Shown: positions 1 to 9,139, numbered from the stretch's first letter. The stretch: 64,000 bases of DNA from Pseudarthrobacter sulfonivorans (GCF_001484605.1 NZ_CP013747.1:2604001-2668000), one strand, 5' to 3'. A program made the numbers and translations. Notes: generated by a model from the letters alone, not told the origin.

Positions 1-2
1 TC

Positions 3-548
3 GATGCCGATATCGCCGCGGTCGATGAACAGATCGAGGGGCAGTTGGCCCCTTTCGCGGCGGCAGCGGAACGCCTGGATGAGATCCCGGGCATCGGCCC
101 CGTCGCTGCTGCCGCTATTATCGCCGAAATCGGGGTAGACATGACCCGGTTCCCGACCGCGGGGCACCTGTGTTCCTGGGCGAAGTTCTCCCCGGGCATC
201 AACTCCTCCGCGGGGAAGACCAAGGGAAACGGCTCGACCGGACACGGCAACCGCTATCTCGCCCGGGTCCTGGGCGAGGCCGCCGTCGGGGCCAGCAAAA
301 CTCACACCTTTCTGGGCGAACGCCACCAGAGGATCGCGCGGCGGCGGGGCAAGAAACGCGCTATCGTCGCCACCGGACGTTCCATCCTCGTGATCATCTG
401 GCACCTGCTCCAAGACCCGGACGCCCGGTTCAACGACCTCGGCCCCGACTACTTCAGCCGCCGCACCGACCCCGAGAGCAGAAAACGAGGCCACATCCGC
501 CAGCTCGAAGCCCTCGGCTACACCGTCACCCTCGCACCCGCAGCCTGA
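3..548 (+). CDS. IS110-family transposase, C-terminal part (5' end outside window)
   Basis: The frame is open from the window edge, so only the C-terminal portion is visible. It carries the helix-hairpin-like IPGIGPVAAAAIIAEIG segment, then FPTAGHLCSWAKFSPG and GNRYLARVLGEAA, typical of the IS116/IS110/IS902 C-terminal transposase domain (Transposase_20). Family knowledge: IS110 enzymes are RuvC-like DEDD recombinases that act with a structured end RNA and lack classical terminal inverted repeats, so the element end cannot be placed from inverted repeats. The catalytic N-terminal domain lies outside the window, so intactness cannot be judged. The 270 bases before putA hold the element's right flank and the putA promoter region. 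Confidence 0.9.
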   Translation, partial: DADIAAVDEQIEGQLAPFAAAAERLDEIPGIGPVAAAAIIAEIGVDMTRFPTAGHLCSWAKFSPGINSSAGKTKGNGSTGHGNRYLARVLGEAAVGASKTHTFLGERHQRIARRRGKKRAIVATGRSILVIIWHLLQDPDARFNDLGPDYFSRRTDPESRKRGHIRQLEALGYTVTLAPAA

Positions 549-714
549 CCCTACCCCGTCTTCATACCAACACCAACACCCGCCAGACCACGACGGAGTG
601 CACCACAGTGCGCACCGACCGCGGTCACGTCCCCTCCATTTTCGGACTAGTGAGAGAGCGTTGCCCAAAAGTGGGGATTTCCTGACCGTTCGGACGGCAA
701 ATCAAAGCATTGGT

Positions 715-740
715 TTTTCTAACCTGTATTGCTTAGAAAA
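715..740. promoter_or_regulatory. Inverted repeat upstream of putA (possible operator)
   Basis: TTTTCTAA (715-722) and TTAGAAAA (733-740) form a perfect 8-bp inverted repeat with a 10-base spacer, in a locally AT-rich stretch about 80 bases before the putA start. It could bind a proline-responsive regulator or overlap the promoter; no regulator gene sits next to it. The call rests on symmetry and position only. Confidence 0.35.
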
Positions 741-819
741 CATCGCTTTATCTTATGTGATTGCAAGCTCATACTGATGGATAAGACCCCTTCCACACCA
801 AGGAAAGAACGAGCACACC

Positions 820-3800
820 ATGACTCACACTGCAACGGAAGCCGCCGGACAGACAGACGTCCCGCAGGCCCGTGCCCTCGCGGCGGACACCATCACCCTG
901 GTGCGCCGCTGGCTGACCGAGGCTTCGAAAGTTCCCGTTGACGCCTCGGCCGAGCAGCTCGCCGGTGTGCTGAAGGACCCGAACGGCCTGGACTTCACCG
1001 TTGGCTTCGTGGACGGCGTGGTCCGTCCCGAAGACCTGCATGTGGCTGCCCGCAACCTCGCCGCCCTGGCGCCCAAGGTCCCGGCGTTCCTGCCCTGGTA
1101 CATGCGCAGCGCCGTCCGCCTCGGCGGCACCATGGCCCCGGTCCTGCCGCAGGTGGTCATCCCGATCGCCCGCCGCGTGCTCCGCGAAATGGTGGGCCAC
1201 CTGATCGTCGACGCCACCGACGCCAAGCTGGGCCCGGCCATCGCCAAGATCCGCAAGGACGGCATCAAGCTCAACGTGAACCTCCTCGGCGAGGCCGTCC
1301 TTGGCGAGCACGAGGCTTCCCGCCGGCTCGCGGGAACCCACACACTCCTGGCCCGCCCGGACGTGGACTACGTCTCCATCAAGGTTTCCTCCACCGTGGC
1401 CCCGCATTCCGCCTGGGCGTTCGACGAGGCCGTGGAGCACGTCGTGGAGAAGCTCACGCCGCTGTTCACCAAAGCCGCCTCCTTCGCGGGCGCCGCGTCA
1501 GGCGCTGGCGCGGCGACGAACGCCAAGTTCATCAACCTGGACATGGAGGAATACAAGGACCTGGACATGACCATCGCGGTCTTCACCCGGATCCTGGACA
1601 AACCCGAGTTCAAGAACCTGGAAGCCGGCATCGTGCTGCAGGCCTACCTGCCCGACGCCCTTTCCGCCATGATCCGCCTGCAGGACTGGGCCGCCGAACG
1701 CCGCGCCAACGGCGGAGCCGCGATCAAGGTCCGCGTGGTCAAGGGCGCCAACCTGCCCATGGAACAGGTGGAGTCCTCGCTGCACGACTGGCCGCTGGCC
1801 ACCTGGCACACCAAGCAGGACTCGGACACCAACTACAAGCGCGTCATCAACTACTCGCTGCACCCGGACCGGATCAACAACGTCCGGATCGGAGTGGCCG
1901 GCCACAACCTCTTCGACATCGCCTTCGCTTGGCTGCTCGCCAAGCAGCGCGGCGTGGAGTCCGGCATCGAATTCGAGATGCTGCTGGGCATGGCGCAGGG
2001 CCAGGCTGAAGCGGTCAAGAAGGACGTCGGCTCGCTCCTGCTGTACACCCCGGTGGTGCACCCGGCCGAGTTCGACGTCGCCATCGCCTACCTGATCCGC
2101 CGCCTGGAAGAGGGCGCCAGCCAGGACAACTTCATGTCCGCCGTGTTTGAACTCAGTGAAAACCAAGTGCTGTTCGAGCGCGAGAAGCAGCGCTTCCTCG
2201 CCTCCCTGGACACGCTCGACGACGAGGTCCCCCCGGCCAACCGGCAGCAGAACCGCAGCCTCCCGCCGCAGCCCCTGCCGCGTGACACGTTCGCGAACAC
2301 CCCGGACACCGACCCGTCGCTGCCCGCCAACCGCACCTGGGGCCGGGCCATCCTGGACCGTGTCCCGACCTCCACTCTGGGCAACGCCGCCGTCGACGCC
2401 GCCACCATCAGTGACGCGGATACCCTCAACACCGTCATCGCCACCGCCGTCGAGAAGGGCAAGGCCTGGGGCGCCCTGACCGGCGACCAGCGCGCCGAGA
2501 TCCTGCACCGCGCCGGCGACGTCCTCGAGGCCCGCCGCGCCGACCTCCTGGAGGTCATGGCCAGCGAAACCGGCAAAACCATCGACCAGGGCGATCCCGA
2601 GGTCAGCGAAGCCGTGGACTTCGCGCACTACTACGCAGAGTCCGCCCGGAAGCTGGAAAAGGTCGACGGCGCCACGTTCGTCCCGGCCAAACTCACCGTG
2701 GTGACCCCGCCGTGGAACTTCCCGGTGGCCATCCCGGCAGGGTCCACCCTCGCGGCACTCGCCGCCGGCTCCGCCGTCGTGATCAAACCCGCGAAGCAGG
2801 CCCGCCGCAGCGGTGCCGTGATGATCGAAGCACTCTGGGAAGCCGGCGTCCCGAAGGACGTGCTGACCATGGTCCAGCTCGGAGAGCGTGAACTCGGCCA
2901 GCAGCTGATCTCCCACCCGTCCGTGGACCGCGTGATCCTGACCGGCGGCTACGAGACAGCGGAACTCTTCCGCTCCTTCCGCAAGGACCTGCCGCTGCTG
3001 GCCGAAACCAGCGGCAAAAACGCCATCATCGTCACGCCGAGTGCGGATCTGGACCTGGCCGCCAAGGACGTGGCGTACTCCGCGTTCGGCCATGCCGGCC
3101 AGAAGTGCTCGGCAGCATCACTGGTGATCCTGGTGGGCTCTGTTGCCAAGTCCAAGCGCTTCCACAACCAGCTGGTCGACGCCGTCACCTCGCTGAAGGT
3201 GGGTTACCCGCAGGACCCCACCAGCCAGATGGGCCCCATCATCGAGCCCGCCGACGGCAAGCTCCTGAACGCCCTCACCACCCTCGGCGAAGGCGAAACC
3301 TGGGCGGTGGAACCGAAGAAGCTCGACGAAACCGGCCGCCTGTGGAGCCCCGGCGTGCGCTACGGCGTCCGCCGCGGATCATACTTCCACCTCACCGAAT
3401 TCTTCGGACCGGTCCTCGGCGTCATGACCGCTGACACGCTCGAAGAGGCCATCGCCATCCAGAACCAGATCGAGTACGGCCTCACCGCCGGCCTGCACTC
3501 CCTGAACCCGGACGAGCTCGGCACCTGGCTGGATTCCGTCCAGGCCGGCAACCTCTACGTGAACCGCGGCATCACCGGCGCCATCGTGCAGCGCCAGCCC
3601 TTCGGCGGCTGGAAGAAATCCGCCGTCGGCGCCGGAACCAAAGCCGGCGGACCCAACTACCTCGCCGGCCTCGGCGACTGGGTTAGCGCGGACGCCGCAG
3701 TCACGCTGGCCGTCACCAACGCGGGTGTCGGCCGCATCCAGAACGCCGCCGCAGGCGAACTGCAGCCGGCTGAGATTGAGTCGCTGCAGCGCTCCCTCGG

Positions 3801-4317
3801 GTCTGATGCCCTGGCCTGGGCCCACGAGTTCGGCACCGCCAAGGACGTTTCCGGCCTGAGCGCGGAACGGAACATCTTCCGCTATCGCGCGCTGCCGGTC
3901 ACCGTGCGGCTCTCCGAAGGTGCCCCGCTGGCCCACCTCGCGCGGACCGTGGCGGCCGGTGTCCTGGCCGGCTCGGCACTGACGGTGTCCACCGCCGTCG
4001 AACTTCCCGCCCAGCTGCGGGCCGTGCTCACCGGGCTGGACATCACGGTCACTGTGGAGTCCGACGCCGGCTGGCTGGCTTCGGCGGCACGCCTCGCCGC
4101 GGCGGGCAGGCTGTCCGGTGCGCGGATCCGCCTGATCGGCGGCGACGCCACCGCCCTCGCGGAGGCCACGGACGGGCGTCCTGACTTGGCGATCTACGCC
4201 CACGCGGTCACCGAAGCCGGACGGGTAGAGCTGCTGCCGTTCCTGCACGAGCAGGCCATCAGCATAACGGCCCACCGCTTCGGCACCCCGAACCACCTCT
4301 CCGATGAGCTGATCTAG
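820..4317 (+). CDS. putA: Bifunctional proline dehydrogenase / L-glutamate gamma-semialdehyde dehydrogenase PutA
   Basis: 1165 aa; oxidises proline to glutamate in two steps. The N-terminal half (about residues 100-460) is the FAD-dependent proline dehydrogenase barrel, with YVSIKVSS, LDMEEYKDLD, RVVKGAN and LLGMAQGQAEA. From about residue 500 to 980 it is an aldehyde dehydrogenase: WNFPVAIPAG, the catalytic-site Glu in LLAETSGKN (E729) and the nucleophile in GHAGQKCSAAS (C763), followed by FFGPVLGVM. The last ~180 residues are a further region without a motif I recognise. No N-terminal DNA-binding RHH domain is present, so this PutA is probably not self-regulating. The ATG at 820 follows AAGGAAAG at good spacing. 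Monocistronic, with a hairpin terminator just downstream. Confidence 0.96.
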   Translation: MTHTATEAAGQTDVPQARALAADTITLVRRWLTEASKVPVDASAEQLAGVLKDPNGLDFTVGFVDGVVRPEDLHVAARNLAALAPKVPAFLPWYMRSAVRLGGTMAPVLPQVVIPIARRVLREMVGHLIVDATDAKLGPAIAKIRKDGIKLNVNLLGEAVLGEHEASRRLAGTHTLLARPDVDYVSIKVSSTVAPHSAWAFDEAVEHVVEKLTPLFTKAASFAGAASGAGAATNAKFINLDMEEYKDLDMTIAVFTRILDKPEFKNLEAGIVLQAYLPDALSAMIRLQDWAAERRANGGAAIKVRVVKGANLPMEQVESSLHDWPLATWHTKQDSDTNYKRVINYSLHPDRINNVRIGVAGHNLFDIAFAWLLAKQRGVESGIEFEMLLGMAQGQAEAVKKDVGSLLLYTPVVHPAEFDVAIAYLIRRLEEGASQDNFMSAVFELSENQVLFEREKQRFLASLDTLDDEVPPANRQQNRSLPPQPLPRDTFANTPDTDPSLPANRTWGRAILDRVPTSTLGNAAVDAATISDADTLNTVIATAVEKGKAWGALTGDQRAEILHRAGDVLEARRADLLEVMASETGKTIDQGDPEVSEAVDFAHYYAESARKLEKVDGATFVPAKLTVVTPPWNFPVAIPAGSTLAALAAGSAVVIKPAKQARRSGAVMIEALWEAGVPKDVLTMVQLGERELGQQLISHPSVDRVILTGGYETAELFRSFRKDLPLLAETSGKNAIIVTPSADLDLAAKDVAYSAFGHAGQKCSAASLVILVGSVAKSKRFHNQLVDAVTSLKVGYPQDPTSQMGPIIEPADGKLLNALTTLGEGETWAVEPKKLDETGRLWSPGVRYGVRRGSYFHLTEFFGPVLGVMTADTLEEAIAIQNQIEYGLTAGLHSLNPDELGTWLDSVQAGNLYVNRGITGAIVQRQPFGGWKKSAVGAGTKAGGPNYLAGLGDWVSADAAVTLAVTNAGVGRIQNAAAGELQPAEIESLQRSLGSDALAWAHEFGTAKDVSGLSAERNIFRYRALPVTVRLSEGAPLAHLARTVAAGVLAGSALTVSTAVELPAQLRAVLTGLDITVTVESDAGWLASAARLAAAGRLSGARIRLIGGDATALAEATDGRPDLAIYAHAVTEAGRVELLPFLHEQAISITAHRFGTPNHLSDELI

Positions 4318-4342
4318 GGCGGGCCGGAACCCAACAAAACGA

Positions 4343-4381
4343 AAGGCCCGGCGGCCGCCATCGGGGCGGGTGCCGGGCCTT
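4343..4381 (+). terminator. Rho-independent-type hairpin after putA
   Basis: AAGGCCCGGC (4343-4352) pairs perfectly with GCCGGGCCTT (4372-4381) across a 19-base loop, 25 bases past the putA stop. There is no long U tract, as is common in high-GC actinobacteria. It could also end transcripts arriving from the opposite strand. Confidence 0.75.
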
Positions 4382-4445
4382 CGCTATTGAATAGTTGAGT
4401 AGTGATCAAGTGGCTGCGCTCGGCGAGCCTGGAGACCGTAGGTAA

Positions 4446-4760
4446 TCAGCCCAGATACCAGCCTGGGGGAGTCCACGATGCCGGAACATTGTGGGCGGAG
4501 AAATCTTCGCAACGGGTGCAGGTGTAGGCGACTTCGCCCAGTGTCCTGACCGCCCCGTCACGCCGGTAAACCGGTGGAATGTAGGACTCGAGATAGATGA
4601 ATTCATCCGTGCCACATTTGTCGCACGTGGGCTTGCCGATGTACTCGGCGGCCCGCGAAATACCGGCGTTGTGGCTGGAATGATGCGTGACCAGCGGCCG
4701 TACAGTGCTATGTCGCTGGGTATATACCGTGTGTAAATGGGTGTTCTCGGCTGTCGTCAT
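4446..4760 (-). CDS. Small zinc-ribbon-like hypothetical protein
   Basis: 104 aa. The C-terminal two thirds contain two CxxC pairs, CDKC and CTRC, about 38 residues apart, the spacing expected for a four-cysteine zinc ribbon, and the protein ends SAHNVPASWTPPGWYLG. The N-terminal 35 residues are polar and histidine-rich and look disordered. I do not recognise a named family. Coding is favoured over the overlapping antisense frames because of the paired cysteines and the conserved-looking Trp/Pro-rich tail. The gene stands alone between the putA terminator and the LysR gene. Confidence 0.65.
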   Translation of the reverse strand: MTTAENTHLHTVYTQRHSTVRPLVTHHSSHNAGISRAAEYIGKPTCDKCGTDEFIYLESYIPPVYRRDGAVRTLGEVAYTCTRCEDFSAHNVPASWTPPGWYLG

Positions 4761-4916
4761 TGGCTGCCTATCCCGAGTGCGGCCGCATCATGGGCTGCAT
4801 GGCGCACTCGTAGTGTTGAACCGGCCACTGCTTGACCCATGGATATTCCAGCATAGGCGAGGCGGGCTTTTACTTCAATGGTTCGTTTCCAGCCCTGATT
4901 CCTGCGGCAAATTCGG

Positions 4917-5771
4917 TCAAACCGACTTCTTGAGCGTCCGCCCGACGATGGTCTGGGTCAGCGCATCGATCACTTCGGCGTTGGCCAGCGGGTTCCGGAT
5001 CAGGGTGAAATCCACATCGCCCACTGGAGGCAGGTCGAACCGGCGGGTGATGATCTTGAGGTCTTCGGGAACCAGCGACGTCGGCATCACAGCCACGCCG
5101 ATGCCTGCCCGGAGTGCCGCCAGGACACCGCTGATCTGCCGGGTAGTGCATGTGATTCGCCAGGTCCGGCCGCTTGATTCCAGTGCATCGATGGCCAGCT
5201 TCCGGCTGAGGCTGGGGGAGGGGTAGGAGATCAGCGGTACGGGATGCCCGGGCTCCAGTGACGTCTGCTCCAGCCCCACCCAGGAAAAGGTGTCGTGCTG
5301 GACCACCGTGCCGTCCTTGACGCCAGCCACCCACTTCACAAACACCAGGTCCAGCTGGCCGGCATTGAGTTTCTTATACAGCTGGTCGCTCTGGCCAACG
5401 GTGAGCTCAAGGTTGATCTGTGGATAGACCTGGCGGAACTCCCGAAGGATCCGGGGGAGGCCGGTGATGGCGAGGTCGTCCGCCGTGCCGAACCGTAGCC
5501 GGCCCCGCATGGCCGAGCCGGAGAAGTAACGTGTGGCGGCATCGTGGGCCGAAAGGATGGTGCGGGCGAAGCCGGCCATCGCGTCACCGTTGTCCGTGAG
5601 CCGGACATCGCGGGTGTCCCTGCTGATGAGGATGCGCTTCGCCGCCGTCTCCAGCTTGCGGACATGCTGGCTGACGGTGGGCTGTGCCAGGCCCAGGCGC
5701 TCCGCGGCCTTGGTAAAGCTGAGCGTCTCGGCTACGGCCAGGAAGGAACGGAGCTGGGTGGGTTCGTACAC
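4917..5771 (-). CDS. LysR-family transcriptional regulator
   Basis: 284 aa. The N-terminal winged helix (about residues 1-60) reads LRSFLAVAETLSFTKAAERLGLAQPTVSQHVRKLE, the canonical LysR HTH. From about residue 90 it has a type-2 periplasmic-binding-like effector domain (RLRFGTADDLAI, LDLVFVKW, GIGVAVMP). It is transcribed divergently from an MFS exporter 160 bases away, and a perfect palindrome lies between them, the usual arrangement for a LysR protein controlling its neighbour and itself. The effector is not deducible from sequence. Confidence 0.92.
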   Translation of the reverse strand: MYEPTQLRSFLAVAETLSFTKAAERLGLAQPTVSQHVRKLETAAKRILISRDTRDVRLTDNGDAMAGFARTILSAHDAATRYFSGSAMRGRLRFGTADDLAITGLPRILREFRQVYPQINLELTVGQSDQLYKKLNAGQLDLVFVKWVAGVKDGTVVQHDTFSWVGLEQTSLEPGHPVPLISYPSPSLSRKLAIDALESSGRTWRITCTTRQISGVLAALRAGIGVAVMPTSLVPEDLKIITRRFDLPPVGDVDFTLIRNPLANAEVIDALTQTIVGRTLKKSV

Positions 5772-5824
5772 AGTGGACTCCTTTGGCTGCGGGCTGACTG
5801 TCCACCCACGTCAGAGTGGGTGCT

Positions 5825-5839
5825 ATTACGCTTTGTAAT
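5825..5839. promoter_or_regulatory. LysR-type operator palindrome
   Basis: ATTAC-GCTTT-GTAAT is a perfect 5+5 palindrome with a 5-base centre, matching the T-N11-A LysR-box pattern. It lies in the divergent promoter region, 54 bases from the LysR start codon and 94 from the MFS start codon. It is the only clear dyad in that interval. Confidence 0.6.
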
Positions 5840-5932
5840 GGTAGTTATAGGCGCCATAGGGCTACATAATCACCTGGAACCAGCCTAGCGTGGGAAGCAT
5901 CCCAGTCCGCCCGCTTCCCTGAGGACATCCCT

Positions 5933-7321
5933 GTGGCACCCCCACCGCCAACGTCGGCAACCGTCAGCCAGCCCGTCATCGACTCCGCTTCCGCGTCCGC
6001 TACCGCCGCCTCCGCCCAGACCCAACCCATCGCCGTCGTCAGTGAACACCTCCCCTGGCGGCACACGTTTATCTCCCTGAAAGTCCACAATTTCCGCATC
6101 TTCGCGATCGGGCACTTTGTCGCCGTTGTCGCCCTCTGGATGCAGCGGATCGCCCAGGACTGGCTGGTGCTGGAACTGTCCGGCTCCGTCACCGCCGTGG
6201 GCATCACCGTGGCGCTGCAGTTCATGCCGTCGCTGCTGTTGGGGCCGTGGGGCGGCATGATGGCGGACCGGTTTGCCAAGCGCCGGATCCTCATCCTGTG
6301 CCAGAGCCTGGCCGCGGTCCTCGCCGCAGCGCTCGCCGTGCTTGCCCTGACCGGCGCCATCGAAGTGTGGCACGTGTACGTCATCGCGCTCCTGCTGGGC
6401 CTGGTCACGGTGCTGGATCAGCCCGCGCGCCAGGTGTTCGTCAACGAGCTGGTGGGCCCCAAGTACCTCCGGAACGCCATCAGCGTCAACTCCACCACGT
6501 TCCAGCTGGGAGGCCTGATCGGTCCGGCACTGGCGGGACTGTTGCTGACCGCCGTCGGCGCAGGCTGGGCCTTCGCCGCGAATGCGCTGGCCTGCTGCTC
6601 CACGGTGGCCATGCTGCTGCTCCTGCGCAAGGACCAGCTGTTCGTCAGCACTCCCGCGCCCAAGAAGAAGGGCATGCTGCGGGAAGGACTGCAGTATGCG
6701 CTCAGCAAGCCCACCATCTACTGGCCGTGGCTGATGGCCGGCTTCATCTCCGTCTTCGCCATGAGCCTGCCCGTGCTGCTCGCCGCGTTCGCGGACCACG
6801 TGTTCGACGTCGGCGCCGGCGGCTATGGCCTGCTGAACGCCCTGGTGGCACTGGGGGCGTTGGCCGGTGCTGTCGCGTCCACGCGGCGCCGCCAGCTGCG
6901 GCTCCGCTCCGTGGTGTTCTGTGCGGGAATGTATGGCCTGATGCTGTGCCTGGCCGCCCTGGCGCCGTCCATGCTCTGGTTTAGCGTGGTGATGGTCCTG
7001 TCCGGATTCTGGTGCCTGATGTTCCTCACCGGCTCCAACCAGCTCGTCCAGATCAGCTCCAACATGGGCATCCGGGGCCGGGTCATGAGCCTGTACATCA
7101 TGGTGCTGATCGGCGGCCAGGCCATCGGCGGGCCCATGCTCGGGTGGATCGCCGAGCACGTGGACCCGCACGTGGCACTCATGGTGTCCGGCGGGGTGCC
7201 GGCGCTCGCCGCGGTGACTGTCGCCGTCGTCCTGGCCCGAAAAGGCGCGCTGGCGCTCAGGGTGGACCTCAAGGACCGCCGCCACCCGCTGCGGATCGTC
7301 CGCCGGGTAGCCGCGGCGTAA
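5933..7321 (+). CDS. MFS transporter (EntS/DUF894-like exporter)
   Basis: 462 aa with about 12 hydrophobic segments. FRIFAIGHFVAVVALWMQRIAQDWLVLELSGS at the start of TM1 and GPWGGMMADRFAKRRIL in the cytoplasmic 2-3 loop are characteristic of the EntS-like branch of the major facilitator superfamily. A hydrophilic Ala/Ser/Thr-rich N-terminal leader of about 35 residues precedes TM1. The GTG start at 5933 is preceded by GAGG with 8-base spacing. It lies divergent to the LysR gene, so it is probably a regulated efflux pump. Substrate unknown. Confidence 0.88.
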   Translation: MAPPPPTSATVSQPVIDSASASATAASAQTQPIAVVSEHLPWRHTFISLKVHNFRIFAIGHFVAVVALWMQRIAQDWLVLELSGSVTAVGITVALQFMPSLLLGPWGGMMADRFAKRRILILCQSLAAVLAAALAVLALTGAIEVWHVYVIALLLGLVTVLDQPARQVFVNELVGPKYLRNAISVNSTTFQLGGLIGPALAGLLLTAVGAGWAFAANALACCSTVAMLLLLRKDQLFVSTPAPKKKGMLREGLQYALSKPTIYWPWLMAGFISVFAMSLPVLLAAFADHVFDVGAGGYGLLNALVALGALAGAVASTRRRQLRLRSVVFCAGMYGLMLCLAALAPSMLWFSVVMVLSGFWCLMFLTGSNQLVQISSNMGIRGRVMSLYIMVLIGGQAIGGPMLGWIAEHVDPHVALMVSGGVPALAAVTVAVVLARKGALALRVDLKDRRHPLRIVRRVAAA

Positions 7322-7375
7322 AGGGCTGCAGACTAAGGGCCGCGGCGTCTACGCCGCGGCCCAAAGCGGCAGAGC

Positions 7376-8530
7376 CTAAGCCGGCAGGTGCGGGTACTCG
7401 GCCTCGCGCCGCTGGAACTCCAGCACGTCCTTGTTGAGGACCACGCCCTCGCGGATTTCGATGGCGCGGGAAATGGTTTCGTTCCCGTCCCACTCCGAGG
7501 GGCCGCCGATGACTGTCTCAAGGAACGGCAGCAGGGCCTGGCTGATCTCCCAGCTGGAGGAATTCCAGAGGTAGGACGGGCTGTGGTCCACCGCGTAATA
7601 GTTGATGTGGTCGCCGATAGTAAACATCGGTTCCGCGAACGTGGTGGACCGCGCCCAGCTGAAGCCCATTCCCTCGTCGCACGAAACGTCCACGATCAGG
7701 CTGCCCGGGCTGAACGCCGCGAGGTCCTCAGTCCGCAAATACGTCAGCGGATTGTTCGGATCCTGCAGCGTGCAGTTGACCACGATGTCGCTCTCGGCCA
7801 GGAACGGCGCCAGCGGAACCCGGCCCCGCTCGGTGATGACCTGGCTCAGGAAGGGGGCCTGGTCGTCGTGATCAAACTGGACAATGTTGACCGAGTGGAT
7901 CGGGGCGCCAACGGCCGCAACTCCGCGGTTGGTCAGCACCTGCACGTCGTGGATGCCATGCGCGTTCAGCGCGGTCACGGCGCCGCGGGCGGTCGCGCCG
8001 AAGCCGATCACCACGGCACTGAGCCGGCGGCCGTAGTCACCCGTGGAGCCGGTGAGCGAGAGCGCATGAAGCACCGAGCAGTAGCCGGCCAGCTCGTTGT
8101 TTTTGTGGAAGACGTGCAGCCCAAAACCGCCGTCGCTCGCCCAGTGGTTCATCGCTTCGAACGCGATGAGCGTGAGCTTCTTGTCGATGGCCAGCTGGGT
8201 GATGGCGCGGTCCTGGACACAGTGCGGCCAGCCCCAGAGGATCTGGCCGCCGCGCAGTTCCGCGAGGTCCTCCGGCTGTGGCTTGGGCAGGAGTACGACG
8301 TCGGCCTCCGCCAGCAGCGCTTCCTTGGTGGCCATTTTGCCCACGAGGGTTGAGAGCTGGTCATCCGAGACGCCGAAGCGCTCACCATAGCCCTGCTCCA
8401 GGATGATGCGCTGGCGCAGTTCCGGAGCGATCCGCTCGAAATGCAGGGGGTGGATGGGGAGGCGGCGTTCGTCCGGTTTCCGGGTGGACGCCAGGACGCC
8501 GAGGGTCAGGTGGCTCTGTTGGCCACTCAC
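7376..8530 (-). CDS. N5-(carboxyethyl)ornithine synthase-like / alanine dehydrogenase-family enzyme
   Basis: 384 aa. The N-terminal half (LGVLASTRKPDERRLPIHP, EQGYGERFGVSD, ADVVLLPKPQPEDL) is the AlaDH/PNT N-domain. A Rossmann segment (LSAVVIGFGATARGAVTAL) starts near residue 170. The opening residues and overall organisation resemble N5-(1-carboxyethyl)ornithine synthase, which reductively condenses pyruvate with ornithine, more than classical alanine dehydrogenase. The true substrate cannot be fixed from sequence. The GTG start at 8530 overlaps the stop of the preceding 45-aa gene by four bases (GTGA), implying translational coupling. Confidence 0.8.
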   Translation of the reverse strand: MSGQQSHLTLGVLASTRKPDERRLPIHPLHFERIAPELRQRIILEQGYGERFGVSDDQLSTLVGKMATKEALLAEADVVLLPKPQPEDLAELRGGQILWGWPHCVQDRAITQLAIDKKLTLIAFEAMNHWASDGGFGLHVFHKNNELAGYCSVLHALSLTGSTGDYGRRLSAVVIGFGATARGAVTALNAHGIHDVQVLTNRGVAAVGAPIHSVNIVQFDHDDQAPFLSQVITERGRVPLAPFLAESDIVVNCTLQDPNNPLTYLRTEDLAAFSPGSLIVDVSCDEGMGFSWARSTTFAEPMFTIGDHINYYAVDHSPSYLWNSSSWEISQALLPFLETVIGGPSEWDGNETISRAIEIREGVVLNKDVLEFQRREAEYPHLPA

Positions 8531-8664
8531 TTCTTTTTTGCGGCCTTGGACGTGATGTCCAGGGAGGTGGCAGGCGCTCCGGCGGCCCGCTTGTCGGCGC
8601 GCTTTTCCTTGATGGACTTGCCGGCTTTTTTGGATGCTGCTTGACGCGGGGACTTGTCAGCCAT
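8527..8664 (-). CDS. 45-aa lysine-rich basic protein
   Basis: Encodes MADKSPRQAASKKAGKSIKE followed by KRADKRAAGA and a C-terminal AAKKK; roughly a third of the residues are Lys or Arg, and there is no hydrophobic segment. An AGGAG Shine-Dalgarno sequence lies five bases before the ATG, and the stop is in a GTGA overlap with the dehydrogenase-like gene. Composition suggests an RNA- or nucleic-acid-binding or disordered protein. I know small proteins of this type only as uncharacterised. The strong ribosome site and coupling are the reasons to call it. Confidence 0.75.
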   Translation of the reverse strand: MADKSPRQAASKKAGKSIKEKRADKRAAGAPATSLDITSKAAKKK

Positions 8665-8813
8665 GATTGCTCCTGTAGCGGAACCGAAGAGGTTCCTGAC
8701 TTCTGACGATACACGGCTGGGCCTAACGGCCCCCGGGTGATGGCCGTATGGGGTGGGAGTCGCCGCGCCGGCGCGCCAGCTGCTGTGGTGCGAAAAACGG
8801 TGGTGAGAAACTT

Positions 8814-8887
8814 TGGAGCGGCTGACGGGAATCGAACCCGCGTGTCGAGCTTGGGAAGCTAGCGCACTACCATTGTGCTACAGCCGC
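8814..8887 (-). tRNA. tRNA-Gly (anticodon CCC)
   Basis: Read on the minus strand, the 74-base sequence folds as a cloverleaf: acceptor GCGGCTG/CAGCCGC, D stem GCAC/GTGC, anticodon loop TTCCCAA, a T arm with GGTTCGATT, and an encoded 3' CCA. The loop places CCC at positions 34-36, decoding GGG. The anticodon stem CTAGC/GCTCG has one T-C mismatch at its second pair. It lies between the lysine-rich gene and the SRPBCC gene. Confidence 0.96.
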
Positions 8888-9139
8888 ATCGCCCCGTTTT
8901 GAGCGGGGCAGAACTTAGCTTAGCGCAGATGCGATCACGCGCCAGCAACCGTGACCACGCACTGGACCCGTGTCCGCCGGGATGGCCGCTACCGGCCGCG
9001 TCATCCAGTAACTCTTCAATAACGGCGCCGTCGGTGGCTAGGTCCGGGGCGGGCCGAGTGGCTACTCTGAACCCGTTAGCTGCGGTGTCATGGGGGTGGG
9101 GCGGGCTACCACCTGACCAGCCGCTAACTAAGGACTCCC

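Noticed and set aside
1498..3093. 531-codon antisense frame within putA
   Set aside because: Shadow of putA; Gly/Asp/Val/Arg composition, no domain.
5885..7285. 466-codon antisense frame within the MFS gene
   Set aside because: His/Gln/Gly-rich shadow; the plus-strand frame has clear TM and MFS motifs.
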